A stretch of DNA of 17,489 nucleotides from Ignavibacteriota bacterium. Its GTDB lineage: Bacteria; Bacteroidota; Ignavibacteria; UBA10030; UBA6906. The position numbers and the translations under genes were made by a program. Under the pieces are notes generated by a model. That model made no database searches and had not been told where the DNA came from. It was given only the letters and a program-made list of their open reading frames with translations. The stretch lies in NCBI GenBank assembly GCA_016209805.1, contig JACQVJ010000208.1:1-17489 (forward strand), in the 5' to 3' direction. This document shows positions 7,466 to 15,733 of the stretch, piece after piece (positions within the stretch are counted from its first letter, which is position 1; the number at the start of each line of letters is the position of its first letter).

Positions 7466-7906
7466 TCAAAGCGTCCTAACGCGATACTCTGGCTTTCTCA
7501 TTTCGAGTGCCATTTCGGCGACATTCTTACTGACCAGCATGTTGTAAAGTCCTTCACGAAGTGTGGCCCATGTGTCATGGACTGCACACGGATTCTTTCC
7601 CGAGCACTCTGGAAAGCCAAGCACACAGTTCTTCGTAAACTCCACTCCATCGATTGCCTCCACAATGTGAAAAAGGGTGATGTCCCTTGACGGCATTGAA
7701 AGGGTAAATCCCCCACTCGGACCCTTCAAGGATGACAGCAAACCCTTACGTGTCAAGTTCTGTAGGATCTTCGACACAAAATGGTACGGGATATCGAGCT
7801 TCTCGGCCATCTCCTTCATTGAGGTCATTTCCCCAGGAGATTTCAAAGCAAGGTATAATACTGCCTGAAGAGCATATTCACATTGACGGCTAAATACGAG
7901 ACTCAT
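7466..7906 (-). CDS. Rrf2 family transcriptional regulator with Fe-S cysteines
   Basis: A 146-residue DNA-binding regulator. The N-terminal winged helix-turn-helix is typical of the Rrf2 family (MSLVFSRQCEYAL start; recognition region about 30-70, including FVSKILQNL and KGPSGGF). Three cysteines in the dimerisation region, C94, C101 and C107 (C-x6-C-x5-C), match the position of the cluster ligands in NsrR, IscR and RirA, which use C-x5-C-x5-C or similar spacings. A 2Fe-2S or 4Fe-4S cluster sensing NO, O2, redox or iron status is therefore likely. A perfect inverted repeat overlapping its own -10 indicates autorepression. It is followed by hemerythrin, a classical NsrR target class. The start lacks a ribosome binding site and lies about 17 bases from the predicted transcription start. 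I cannot tell NsrR from other Fe-S Rrf2 proteins by sequence alone. Confidence 0.93.
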   Translation of the reverse strand: MSLVFSRQCEYALQAVLYLALKSPGEMTSMKEMAEKLDIPYHFVSKILQNLTRKGLLSSLKGPSGGFTLSMPSRDITLFHIVEAIDGVEFTKNCVLGFPECSGKNPCAVHDTWATLREGLYNMLVSKNVAEMALEMRKPEYRVRTL

Positions 7907-7909
7907 GTT

Positions 7910-7933
7910 TATTCAGACTATTTTATCTGAATA
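7910..7933 (-). promoter_or_regulatory. predicted autoregulatory operator of the Rrf2 gene
   Basis: A perfect 8-base inverted repeat, TATTCAGA and TCTGAATA, is separated by the 8-base spacer CTATTTTA. It lies 4-27 bases before the start codon and overlaps the -10 box and transcription start, a classical repressor position. The length of 24 bp and the symmetric arms fit a dimeric regulator of this class. Confidence 0.75.
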
Positions 7934-7958
7934 TAACCGTTCAAAACCACTTTGTCAA
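7930..7958 (-). promoter_or_regulatory. sigma70-type promoter of the Rrf2 gene
   Basis: On the minus strand a perfect -35 (TTGACA, 7953-7958) is followed after exactly 17 bases by TATATT (7930-7935), one mismatch from the consensus -10. The expected start is near 7923, giving a leader of about 17 bases. The operator at 7910-7933 covers the -10 and the start site. Confidence 0.75.
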
Positions 7959-7964
7959 GTGAAA

Positions 7965-7985
7965 AATCATGATATCTCCATGATT
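7965..7985. promoter_or_regulatory. inverted repeat just upstream of the Rrf2 promoter
   Basis: AATCATG and CATGATT form a perfect 7-base inverted repeat with a 7-base spacer. The centre is about 52 bases upstream of the predicted Rrf2 transcription start, beyond the -35, where an activator or second regulator could bind. No protein can be assigned. Confidence 0.35.
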
Positions 7986-8103
7986 CTCTGTTGTGTATGT
8001 ACAGTGCATCCGCCGCCTCGAGACAGATTCGCCCTTGTTTCGGTCAGCGCTGTATCCGTTCAACCCTCCCGAAGGGATAGTCTAATGGGAATCTCCACAA
8101 TAA

Positions 8104-8253
8104 GAAACCCCACTCTTGGAGGCCGTGTGAAAATCCATGGATTGTCCCGACATTCATGTCGGGTCAACAAAATCAATCTGCTTTCCAAATCTGGGAGTGG
8201 CTTCAGCGACTTACAGCAGACTTTTCACACAATCTCTTCTGGAGCGGGGCTTC
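8104..8253. repeat. MITE-like element with about 30-bp imperfect terminal inverted repeats
   Basis: This 150-base stretch has matching ends. The left arm (8104-8133) begins GAAACCCCACTC and ends GTGTGAAAA. The inverted right arm (8222-8253) begins GAAGCCCCGCTCC and ends GTGTGAAAA. Inside is a perfect hairpin, CCCGACATTCATGTCGGG (8146-8163). There is no transposase gene and no credible reading frame. It lies between the malic enzyme stop and the Rrf2 promoter. It resembles a miniature transposable element or the remnant ends of an insertion sequence; no second copy is present in this window. The rest of the gap (7986-8103 and 8254-8275) shows nothing else I can support. Confidence 0.45.
8146..8163. 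repeat. perfect palindromic hairpin
   Basis: CCCGACATTCATGTCGGG pairs over 7-8 bases with a tiny loop. It is about 110 bases past the malic enzyme stop and has no T run on either strand, so a simple intrinsic terminator is unlikely, although a transcript would fold here. Confidence 0.6.
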
Positions 8254-8275
8254 CCGATGCGTTTTAGTATTTGGC

Positions 8276-10582
8276 TCAATCTGCCGGCGCGTAGATGGAT
8301 CTCGTCACTTCTCTCCGCTCGAACTGCTCCTCTCTCAACCGTTGCGCCTCAACGACAGCCATGGCTGTGATGTTCACAATGTCGCCTACCTCATTACCGG
8401 GCACAAGCAGGTACACGGGCTTCCGGATTCCCAGAAGAATCGGGCCGATAGCCACCGCACCGCCAAGTCGGGCGAGAAGCTTGTACGCTATGTTGGCCGA
8501 TGTCAGGTCGGGACAGATGAGAACGTTGGCCCCACCTTTAAGCGTGCTGAACGGATAGATCTCCGAGATAATCTCCGGAACAACGGCCGTGTCGGCCTGC
8601 ATCTCACCGTCAACGATTAATCGAGGTGCCCGTTTCTTCACCATCGCCGTGGCCACACGCACCTTCTCCGCTAACGGGTGATTTGTGCTGCCGAAGTTGC
8701 TGAACGACAGCATGGCAATGCGGGGCTCGATGTTGAACTGCTTCACTTTCTCCGCGGTCAACAGCGCGATCTCTGCAAGATCCTCTGCCGTCGGCTCAAT
8801 GTTCACTGTCGCGTCCGCAATAAAGACAGTCTGGTTCTTAAAAATCAGCATATACAGACCGGCAATTCTATTGACGCCATCTCTGGTTCCAATGATCTGC
8901 AGGGCTGGTCGTACCGTATCGGGATAGTGCTGCGTCAAACCCGAAATAAGTCCGTCTCCGTCGCCTCGTTGTACCATTATCATACCGAACACATTGTGTG
9001 TGCTCATCCGGCGCTCGGCATCAAACCGGGTCGCACCCTTCCGTTGTCGCAGATTGTAGTATGCTGTAACATATTCATCCAACCTCGGTGACTTTGAGGG
9101 ATTGATGATCTCAACTCCGTTGAGATCGAGGCCAAGATCCTTGATCCGCTGATGGATGAGAGTCCTGCTGCCGAGCAATATCGGCTGCGCAATTCTCTCA
9201 TCAACAATAATCTGAGCTGCGCGCAGGATCTTCTCCTCCTCTCCTTCAGGAAACACGATGCGCTTTGGCGCGCGTTGCGCCTTGTGAACGAAGAAGCGCA
9301 TGACCTCACGCGACTTCCCAAGCCGGGCTTCGAGTGAGTCCTTATACGCCTCAAAGTCCTTGATCGGCTTGCGTGCAACACCCGTGTCCATCGCTGCCTT
9401 CGCAACTGCTGTCGCCTCCCACAGAAGTACCCGTGGGTCGAACGGCTTGGGAATAATGTACTCCCGACCGAACTCTATCCTCTTCCCGCCATACGCCTTG
9501 ACGACTGAATCGGGGACATCTTCCTTGGTAAGATCGGCAAGTGCATGGGCGGCGGCAATCTTCATCTCATCGTTAATCGCAGTGGCACGAACATCAAGAG
9601 CACCACGGAAAATGAACGGGAACCCGAGCACGTTGTTCACCTGGTTCGGGTAATCCGACCGCCCCGTCGCCATAATAACATCACTCCGTGCAGCCACTGC
9701 ATCCTCGTACGTGATCTCGGGATCCGGATTCGCCATGGCAAAGACAATGGGATTGTCCGCCATGGACTTCACCATCTCCTGTGTCACGATCCCTTTCACG
9801 GAAACTCCGCAGAATACATCGGCCCCACGCATGGCATCGGCCAGGGTTCGGGCTTTCGTTTCGACCGCGAAGTATTCTTTGTATGGGTTCATTCCTTCCG
9901 TTCGTCCCTTGAAGACAACGCCCTTCGTATCTACCAGCAACATATTCTCCCGGCGGACACCGAGCTTCTCATAGAGCTTGGCGCAGGCGATTCCGGCAGC
10001 CCCTGCACCGCTGAAGACAACCTTCACATCCTCGATCTTCTTCCTCACTACCTCCAGGGCATTCAACAACGCAGCGCCGCTGATGATTGCCGTGCCATGC
10101 TGATCATCGTGAAAAACGGGGATGTTCATTGTCTTCTTGAGCGTCTCTTCGATGTAGAAACACTCCGGCGCTTTGATATCTTCGAGATTGATCCCACCAA
10201 ACGTTGGCTCAAGCATTTGCACTGCCTTGATGATGTCATCCGCATTGTGTGAGTTCAGCTCAATGTCGAACACGTCAATATCAGCAAACCTCTTGAAGAG
10301 GACGCCTTTCCCTTCCATTACCGGCTTTCCGGCCAGTGCACCTATGTCTCCCAAACCAAGCACGGCAGTGCCATTCGTGATCACGGCAACGAGGTTCCCC
10401 TTTGCAGTGTACAGATATGCGTCATCGGGATTCGCCTCGATTTCCCTGCATGGCTCTGCAACCCCCGGAGTGTAGGCAAGCGACAAATCGCGTTGCGTAG
10501 CGCAAGCCTTGGTCGAAATGACCTCGATCTTGCCTCGCCTTCCCTGCGAGTGATAATCCAGAGCTTCTTGTTTACGAACCAT
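8276..10582 (-). CDS. maeB: NADP-dependent malic enzyme with C-terminal phosphotransacetylase-like domain
   Basis: Oxidative decarboxylation of malate to pyruvate with NAD(P) reduction, in the cytoplasm. 768 residues, the size of the MaeB class. The malic N-terminal domain has YTPGVAEPC (37-45, catalytic Tyr37), MEGKG (89-93, catalytic Lys92), and metal ligands in LEDI (133-136) and HDDQHG (158-163). The nucleotide-binding fold has GAGAAG (192-197). From about residue 428 a phosphotransacetylase-like domain begins with [10 protein letters not shown]; in MaeB proteins this part usually senses acetyl-CoA or acetyl-phosphate and is not catalytic. The ATG at 10582 is chosen because GGAGG lies six bases before it; an upstream TTG at 10603 overlaps the previous gene. 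It follows the dihydroorotate-dehydrogenase-like gene by 13 bases, so the two are co-transcribed. Its product pyruvate is the substrate of the oxidoreductase encoded upstream. Confidence 0.96.
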   Translation of the reverse strand: MVRKQEALDYHSQGRRGKIEVISTKACATQRDLSLAYTPGVAEPCREIEANPDDAYLYTAKGNLVAVITNGTAVLGLGDIGALAGKPVMEGKGVLFKRFADIDVFDIELNSHNADDIIKAVQMLEPTFGGINLEDIKAPECFYIEETLKKTMNIPVFHDDQHGTAIISGAALLNALEVVRKKIEDVKVVFSGAGAAGIACAKLYEKLGVRRENMLLVDTKGVVFKGRTEGMNPYKEYFAVETKARTLADAMRGADVFCGVSVKGIVTQEMVKSMADNPIVFAMANPDPEITYEDAVAARSDVIMATGRSDYPNQVNNVLGFPFIFRGALDVRATAINDEMKIAAAHALADLTKEDVPDSVVKAYGGKRIEFGREYIIPKPFDPRVLLWEATAVAKAAMDTGVARKPIKDFEAYKDSLEARLGKSREVMRFFVHKAQRAPKRIVFPEGEEEKILRAAQIIVDERIAQPILLGSRTLIHQRIKDLGLDLNGVEIINPSKSPRLDEYVTAYYNLRQRKGATRFDAERRMSTHNVFGMIMVQRGDGDGLISGLTQHYPDTVRPALQIIGTRDGVNRIAGLYMLIFKNQTVFIADATVNIEPTAEDLAEIALLTAEKVKQFNIEPRIAMLSFSNFGSTNHPLAEKVRVATAMVKKRAPRLIVDGEMQADTAVVPEIISEIYPFSTLKGGANVLICPDLTSANIAYKLLARLGGAVAIGPILLGIRKPVYLLVPGNEVGDIVNITAMAVVEAQRLREEQFERREVTRSIYAPAD

Positions 10583-10595
10583 TGTGAACCTCCAT

Positions 10596-11594
10596 TCAGA
10601 CAATAATTTTGTATTGATTCAGTGCTTTCATGTAGTTCGCCCGTTCAAAAGCGGCGGGGTCAGCAACGGCCCTCTGACTCATGCTTCCTTTCATCTGTTT
10701 GACCGAAAGGTATTCGTGCTCCAGCATCCACTGACGAATCTCGGTCAACACCGTTGTAATGTATCGCGGTCCATGCTTCAGCAAAGCAGAGCACATCATG
10801 GTAACATCCGCTCCGGCCATCAACATCTTGATCACATCTTCCGCAGTGTGAATTCCGCTTGTTGCCGCGAGGCTGGCCTTCACTTTGCCATAGAGTATGG
10901 CGATCCAACGCAAGGGCAATCTCATCGCATGAGGTGTGCTGAGAATAACGTTCGGAATCACTTCAAGATCGTCAAGGTCAAAATCAGGTTGATAGAATCT
11001 ATTGAACATGACAAGACCATCCGCACCGGCACTGTCAAGGCGGTGGGCCATGTTGGCAAATGAACTGAAGAACGGGCTCAGCTTCATCGCAACAGGGATT
11101 GTGAGCGTACGCTTAACGGCGTGTAGCACTTCGAGATAGCGATCTTCAACATCATGACCCGAAAGTTTCGGATCGGTCGGAATATAGTAGACATTTAATT
11201 CCAGGGCATCCGCCCCCGCGTCTTCTATTCTCTTTGCGTAATTGATCCAACCACCGGGCGATATGCCGTTCAGGCTACCAATCACAGGTATACCAAGGGA
11301 TTGTTTTGCACTATGGATCAACTCAACATATTCCTCCGGACCAAGATTGTACACTTCAGATTCAGGGAAATAGGTGACTGCTTCAGCATAACTTTCAGTC
11401 CCGTACGAAAGATAGTGACTAAGCTCTGTGGCCTCGTGAGCGACTTGCTCTTCGAACAAAGAATACATGACCACGGCAGCCGCACCGGCGTCTTCCAGCC
11501 GCTTCATGCTATCGACCGTCCGGGAGAGTGGACTTGCGGAAGGGACGATGGGGTTTTTGAGCTTGAGTCCGAGATATGTGGTTGAGAGATCCAT
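10596..11594 (-). CDS. dihydroorotate-dehydrogenase-like flavoprotein (probably not pyrimidine synthesis)
   Basis: 332 residues forming an FMN-binding TIM barrel of the class 1 dihydroorotate dehydrogenase/PreA group. The N-terminus ([13 protein letters not shown]), the Lys171 segment AMKLSPFF and the phosphate-binding end [19 protein letters not shown] (246-264) fit the family. At the place where true class 1 enzymes have a catalytic Cys or Ser after ELNV, this protein has [10 protein letters not shown] (132-141), with no Cys, so orotate formation is doubtful. From memory, this type of protein often accompanies pyruvate:ferredoxin oxidoreductase genes, as here. A partner role in ferredoxin-linked electron transfer is inference. 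GGGGA lies nine bases before the ATG. It sits between the oxidoreductase gene (204-base gap with a repeat) and the malic enzyme gene (13-base gap). Confidence 0.88.
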   Translation of the reverse strand: MDLSTTYLGLKLKNPIVPSASPLSRTVDSMKRLEDAGAAAVVMYSLFEEQVAHEATELSHYLSYGTESYAEAVTYFPESEVYNLGPEEYVELIHSAKQSLGIPVIGSLNGISPGGWINYAKRIEDAGADALELNVYYIPTDPKLSGHDVEDRYLEVLHAVKRTLTIPVAMKLSPFFSSFANMAHRLDSAGADGLVMFNRFYQPDFDLDDLEVIPNVILSTPHAMRLPLRWIAILYGKVKASLAATSGIHTAEDVIKMLMAGADVTMMCSALLKHGPRYITTVLTEIRQWMLEHEYLSVKQMKGSMSQRAVADPAAFERANYMKALNQYKIIV

Positions 11595-11674
11595 TGTGGT
11601 TATCCCCTGAAGTATGCTTGTTCAACAGTAGTCCTCTTGATTTTGTCTTGCCTTACGCAATCACGAATATTGAG

Positions 11675-11779
11675 CTTTAACCCCACCGCAGAGGCGCCGA
11701 GGCGCGGAGGGATCATGGCTGTGTTTGAAAAATAATCGACTATCCCTCTTCTCTGCGCCTCCGCGTCTCTGCGTTAAAA
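11675..11779. repeat. GC-rich imperfect inverted repeat (CGCAGAG-type) between two genes
   Basis: The left arm (11675-11714) contains CCGCAGAGGCGCCGAGGCGC and the right arm (11741-11779) contains CTGCGCCTCCGCGTCTCTGC. The arms are inverted, each is built of 8-9 base subunits, and they flank an AT-rich loop. Similar CGCAGAG/CTCTGCG intergenic repeats occur in many bacterial genomes (recalled, not searched). Transcribed from the upstream oxidoreductase gene, it would form a strong stem 20 bases past the stop and may protect or end that transcript. Confidence 0.65.
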
Positions 11780-11798
11780 TTTGTTTTTCAACAACGTG

Positions 11799-14700
11799 CT
11801 AATTCTCCGAAGTTTCGACCGGCATGGCAGCAACGGGCGATGCAGTCTTCGAACTTGCACCGTGACCGTTCGCAGCCATTCCCTCAAACAGTGCCCACCG
11901 TTTGATCACATCTTCCTGTGCAAGGGCCAACAGTCGCTTGGCCTCTTCAGGGTTGCTCTTCGTCAGCATTTTGTATCGGGCCTCCATGTAAGCATACTCT
12001 TCGAACCTGATTTTCGGAGTCTTCGAATCAAGCTTGAACGGGTTCTTTCCTTCAGCCGTGAACGCGGGGTTGTAGCGGTACAAAGGCCAGTGTCCGCTCT
12101 CCACGGCAGCCTTTTGATTTGACATCCCTTTCGTCATGTTTATGCCGTGAGCTATACAATGGCTGTACGCGATGATGAGGGACGGACCCTCGTACGCTTC
12201 CGCTTCCATGAATGCGCGAATCGTCTGAGTGTCGTTGTACCCCATCGCAACCTGCGCAACGTATACATTCCCGTAGGTCATCGCAATCAGACCGAGGTCT
12301 TTCTTGGCCTGCGGTTTGCCTCCTGCCGCAAACTTCGCAACAGCAGACCGTGGCGTTGACTTCGACATCTGTCCTCCAGTATTGGAATACACCTCCGTGT
12401 CGAGAACGAGAATGTTCACGTTTCGTCCGGATGCGATCACATGGTCGAGTCCACCAAACCCAATGTCGTATGCCCAGCCATCACCCCCCATAATCCAGAC
12501 ACTTTTCTTCACAAGATTATCGGCAAGGCTCAGGAGGTTCTTGGCTTCCGGCGTGTCAACGCCGTGCAGGATTCTCTTCAACTCTTCGACACGTTTGCGC
12601 TGATCGTAGATACCTGCCTCGTCAGACTGATCGGCCTCGAGGATTTCTCTGACGAGGGTGTCACCGATCGATATCCGAAGAGAGTGAACAAGCTCGCGCG
12701 CCATCTCCGTATGCTTGTCAATCGTGAGACGCATCCCGAGACCGAACTCTGCGTTATCTTCAAACAATGAGTTCGACCACGCAGGACCACGACCATCCGT
12801 ATTAGTCGCCCAGGGTGTGGTCGGCAGATTGCCTCCGTAAATCGACGAACAGCCAGTGGCATTTGCCACAACCATACGATCTCCGAACAGTTGAGTGGCC
12901 AGCTTGACGTATGGCGTTTCTCCACACCCTGAGCACGCCCCCGAATACTCGAACAACGGTTGTAAGAACTGCGAGCCTTTCACCGTCTCAACTCGTACCA
13001 GTCGTCTATCGATTTCAGGAATCTTCAGGAAGAAATCGTAGTTCACGCGCTCCTGCTCACGAATCGGGGGCTGGGGCCGCATGTTGATCGCCTTGAGTTT
13101 TGTTTCCGACTTGTTCTTCGCCGGACAAATATCCACGCAAATGCCACAGCCGGTACAATCTTCAGGGGCCACCTGCACGGTATATTTCATTCCTTTGTAT
13201 TCAGGCCCCCGATAATCCATTGACTTGAATGTCGCCGGCGCGTTCGATAGTTCCTTCGCGTCGTACACCTTGATGCGGATAGTCGCGTGCGGACAGACGA
13301 GCGCGCACTTGTTGCACTGAATACATATGGACTCATCCCAGACCGGGATCTCAAGAGCGATGTTGCGCTTTTCCCATTGCGCCGTGCCTAACGGAAACGT
13401 GCCATCGTTCGGAAACGCGCTCACGGGTAACGTGTCGCCAAACCCCGCTATGATTTTCGCCGTCACCTCTTTGACAAAGTCCGGAGCTTTCTCGGACACG
13501 ACCGGCGGCATCTCCATGGTGCTGGAAACTTTGTCCGGCACCTTCACTTCAAAGAGATTGGCCAGGGTTTGATCGACGGCGGCAAAATTCTGCCTGACGA
13601 CCTGTTCCCCTTTCTTTCCATACGTCTTCTCGATCGAATTCTTGATTGCTTCGATTGCTTGATCTCGCGGAAGGACTCCGGAGATTGCAAAGAAACAGGT
13701 CTGCATGATCGTGTTGACCCGTGCACCCATTCCCGATTCCGTCGCTACCTTGTACCCATCGATGACGAAGAACTTGATCTTCTTTTCGATCAGTTGCTGC
13801 TGTATGTGTCGGGGAAGTTTGTCCCACACCTTCTCCGGTCCATAAAAACTATTTAGCAGGAACGTCGCACCCGGCACAGCATACTTCAGCACATCGTACT
13901 TCTCAAGGAAGAACCACTGATGACAGGCGACGAAGTTTGCCTTGTCAACAAGATACGTCGAATGGATCGGTCGGGGCCCAAACCGCAGATGCGAAGTCGT
14001 CGTGGATCCGGACTTCTTGGAATCATACACAAAGTACCCTTGCGCATGATAATCTGTATCTTCGCCGATGATCTTGATCGAGTTTTTGTTCGCTCCTACT
14101 GTGCCATCGGCACCAAGACCGAAGAAAATGGCGCACACCACATCATCACCTTCCGTCGTAAAGGCTGAATCAATCTCAAGGCTTGTATGCGTCACATCGT
14201 CGTTGATCCCTACCGTGAAGTGATTTTTCGGCCTGAGTTTCTTCATCTCATCGTACACACCCTTGATCATCGCAGGCGTGAATTCTTTCGATGAGAGCCC
14301 ATAACGTCCGCCGACAACTTTGGGGAGTTGCTTAAGTGGAAAATCGTCGGACATGTATGATTCAGTGAGTGCGGTGACGACATCAACATAGAGTGGCTCG
14401 CCTGGACTCCCTGGTTCTTTCGTTCGATCCAGAACGGCTATTACCTTCACCGTCGAAGGAAGGGCCTTCACAAAAAGTTCTCCGGCAAAAGGCCGGTAAA
14501 GACGAACCTTCAAGAGTCCAATGTTCTCGCCACGTGCATTCAAGTACTCGACGGTTTCCTGAACAGCCTCGGCGCCTGAGCCCATAATCACAACCACGCG
14601 TTCTGCCTCAGGAGATCCGAAATAATTGAAAAGCCTATACTGTCGCCCGACAACCGCGGCAAACCTATCCATCATCTCCTGTACGACCGATGGGAATTCC

Positions 14701-15410
14701 GAATAGAATGGATTGACGGTCTCACGCGCCTGAAAGAAAACGTCGGGGTTCTGCGCCGATCCTCTGAGCACCGGATGCTCAGGCGATAACGCTCGGGCAC
14801 GATGCCGGCGGATCAGATCGTCATCGATCATCGCATGCAAGTCTTCATCTGTTAGCTCTTCGATTTTCATCACCTCGTGCGAGGTGCGAAATCCGTCGAA
14901 GAAGTGAAGCACAGGCACTCGCCCCTTCAATGTTGCTGCCTGAGCAATGAGGGCGAAGTCCATCACCTCCTGCACTGAGTTCGACGCGAGCATTGCAAAG
15001 CCCGTTGTGCGCGTGGCCATCACGTCACTGTGGTCGCCAAAGATGGACAACGCATGAGACGCAACCGATCGTGCGGACACATGGAAAACTGTCGAGGTAA
15101 GCTCGCCGGCGATCTTGAACATGTTGGGGATCATCAGCAGGAGACCCTGCGAGGCAGTGAATGTCGTTGAGAGCGCTCCCGTTTGCAGCGCACCGTGAAC
15201 GGCTCCGGCGGCCCCACCTTCGCTCTGCATTTCCGTTACCGAAGGAACTGTTCCCCACAGGTTCGTCTTCCCCTGTGCCGACCATTCGTCAGCCCATTCG
15301 CCCATGTTGGAGGACGGAGTAATGGGATAGATCGCTATTACTTCATTAAGTTTGTGAGCTACATATGCGGCGGCTTCGTTGCCGTCAATTGTGACCATTC
15401 GTCGCTTCAT
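11799..15410 (-). CDS. nifJ: pyruvate:ferredoxin (flavodoxin) oxidoreductase, single-chain
   Basis: Converts pyruvate, CoA and oxidised ferredoxin to acetyl-CoA, CO2 and reduced ferredoxin, in the cytoplasm under low oxygen. 1203 residues, the usual size of the fused homodimeric enzyme. Domain I carries YPITPSSNMGEW (about 29-40) for pyruvate binding. A two-cluster ferredoxin domain has CIQCNKCALVCP (about 694-705) and CTGCGICVDICP (about 750-761). The C-terminal thiamine diphosphate domain begins with CSGCGETPY (about 825), which also holds the proximal cluster ligands, and continues with GGDGWAYDIG (about 978) and YSNTGGQMS (about 1010). AAAGGA lies before the ATG and supports the start. 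It is transcribed divergently from the NifX-like gene and is followed by the dihydroorotate-dehydrogenase-like and malic enzyme genes, making a pyruvate/malate block. Confidence 0.98.
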   Translation of the reverse strand: MKRRMVTIDGNEAAAYVAHKLNEVIAIYPITPSSNMGEWADEWSAQGKTNLWGTVPSVTEMQSEGGAAGAVHGALQTGALSTTFTASQGLLLMIPNMFKIAGELTSTVFHVSARSVASHALSIFGDHSDVMATRTTGFAMLASNSVQEVMDFALIAQAATLKGRVPVLHFFDGFRTSHEVMKIEELTDEDLHAMIDDDLIRRHRARALSPEHPVLRGSAQNPDVFFQARETVNPFYSEFPSVVQEMMDRFAAVVGRQYRLFNYFGSPEAERVVVIMGSGAEAVQETVEYLNARGENIGLLKVRLYRPFAGELFVKALPSTVKVIAVLDRTKEPGSPGEPLYVDVVTALTESYMSDDFPLKQLPKVVGGRYGLSSKEFTPAMIKGVYDEMKKLRPKNHFTVGINDDVTHTSLEIDSAFTTEGDDVVCAIFFGLGADGTVGANKNSIKIIGEDTDYHAQGYFVYDSKKSGSTTTSHLRFGPRPIHSTYLVDKANFVACHQWFFLEKYDVLKYAVPGATFLLNSFYGPEKVWDKLPRHIQQQLIEKKIKFFVIDGYKVATESGMGARVNTIMQTCFFAISGVLPRDQAIEAIKNSIEKTYGKKGEQVVRQNFAAVDQTLANLFEVKVPDKVSSTMEMPPVVSEKAPDFVKEVTAKIIAGFGDTLPVSAFPNDGTFPLGTAQWEKRNIALEIPVWDESICIQCNKCALVCPHATIRIKVYDAKELSNAPATFKSMDYRGPEYKGMKYTVQVAPEDCTGCGICVDICPAKNKSETKLKAINMRPQPPIREQERVNYDFFLKIPEIDRRLVRVETVKGSQFLQPLFEYSGACSGCGETPYVKLATQLFGDRMVVANATGCSSIYGGNLPTTPWATNTDGRGPAWSNSLFEDNAEFGLGMRLTIDKHTEMARELVHSLRISIGDTLVREILEADQSDEAGIYDQRKRVEELKRILHGVDTPEAKNLLSLADNLVKKSVWIMGGDGWAYDIGFGGLDHVIASGRNVNILVLDTEVYSNTGGQMSKSTPRSAVAKFAAGGKPQAKKDLGLIAMTYGNVYVAQVAMGYNDTQTIRAFMEAEAYEGPSLIIAYSHCIAHGINMTKGMSNQKAAVESGHWPLYRYNPAFTAEGKNPFKLDSKTPKIRFEEYAYMEARYKMLTKSNPEEAKRLLALAQEDVIKRWALFEGMAANGHGASSKTASPVAAMPVETSEN

Positions 15411-15453
15411 TGCAATCCTTTGTTAATAATGAAGATGCAGCCGTTTGCCATTG

Positions 15454-15482
15454 ATGATAGACGCTAATTGCATGCCACACAA
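15454..15482 (-). promoter_or_regulatory. candidate promoter of the pyruvate:ferredoxin oxidoreductase gene
   Basis: On the minus strand TTGTGT (15477-15482) and TATCAT (15454-15459) are separated by 17 bases. The -10 has one mismatch, but the -35 is poor. The expected start near 15447 gives a leader of about 37 bases. The rest of the divergent gap up to 15627 is AT-rich with no clear site. Confidence 0.35.
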
Positions 15483-15627
15483 AACCGCCCGATTTCACTA
15501 AAATGAGCAACCTACTGCCACGAAATTCCAAGATTTGAGAATGCAAAATATGTAAATAGGAATGAGCTAGCTTCATGAAATGATCCTTGATGTTCAAGAT
15601 TTCAATACGGCAAGATGACGTTCTCGC

Positions 15628-15656
15628 TTGACTCTTTCGAAAGCAGAGCATACAAT
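15628..15656 (+). promoter_or_regulatory. sigma70-type promoter of the NifX-like gene
   Basis: TTGACT (15628-15633) and TACAAT (15651-15656) are separated by exactly 17 bases, each with one mismatch from consensus. The expected start is near 15663, giving a leader of about 70 bases. The leader can form a 7-base stem (GTGAGTT at 15661-15667 with AACTCAC at 15694-15700) and carries AGGAGG just before the gene. Confidence 0.65.
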
Positions 15657-15733
15657 GATGGTGAGTTGACAACATTTCAACCAACGCCGCGGAAACTCAC
15701 ACACATCCAAAAACCAACGCACAGGAGGGGGCC

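Noticed and set aside
8156..8620. Plus-strand frame starting in the MITE-like element, considered as a transposase remnant
   Set aside because: It runs antisense into the malic enzyme gene and shows no transposase motif that I can name.
9545..10252. Long plus-strand reading frame of 235 codons
   Set aside because: It lies entirely opposite the malic enzyme gene, whose catalytic motifs are intact, and its product shows no recognisable family pattern.
10583..10603. Upstream TTG start for the malic enzyme (seven extra residues)
   Set aside because: It overlaps the end of the previous gene and has no ribosome binding site, while the ATG at 10582 has GGAGG six bases before it.
15385..15684. Minus-strand reading frame across the divergent promoter gap
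   Set aside because: It overlaps the pyruvate:ferredoxin oxidoreductase start in another frame, has no ribosome binding site and no family resemblance.
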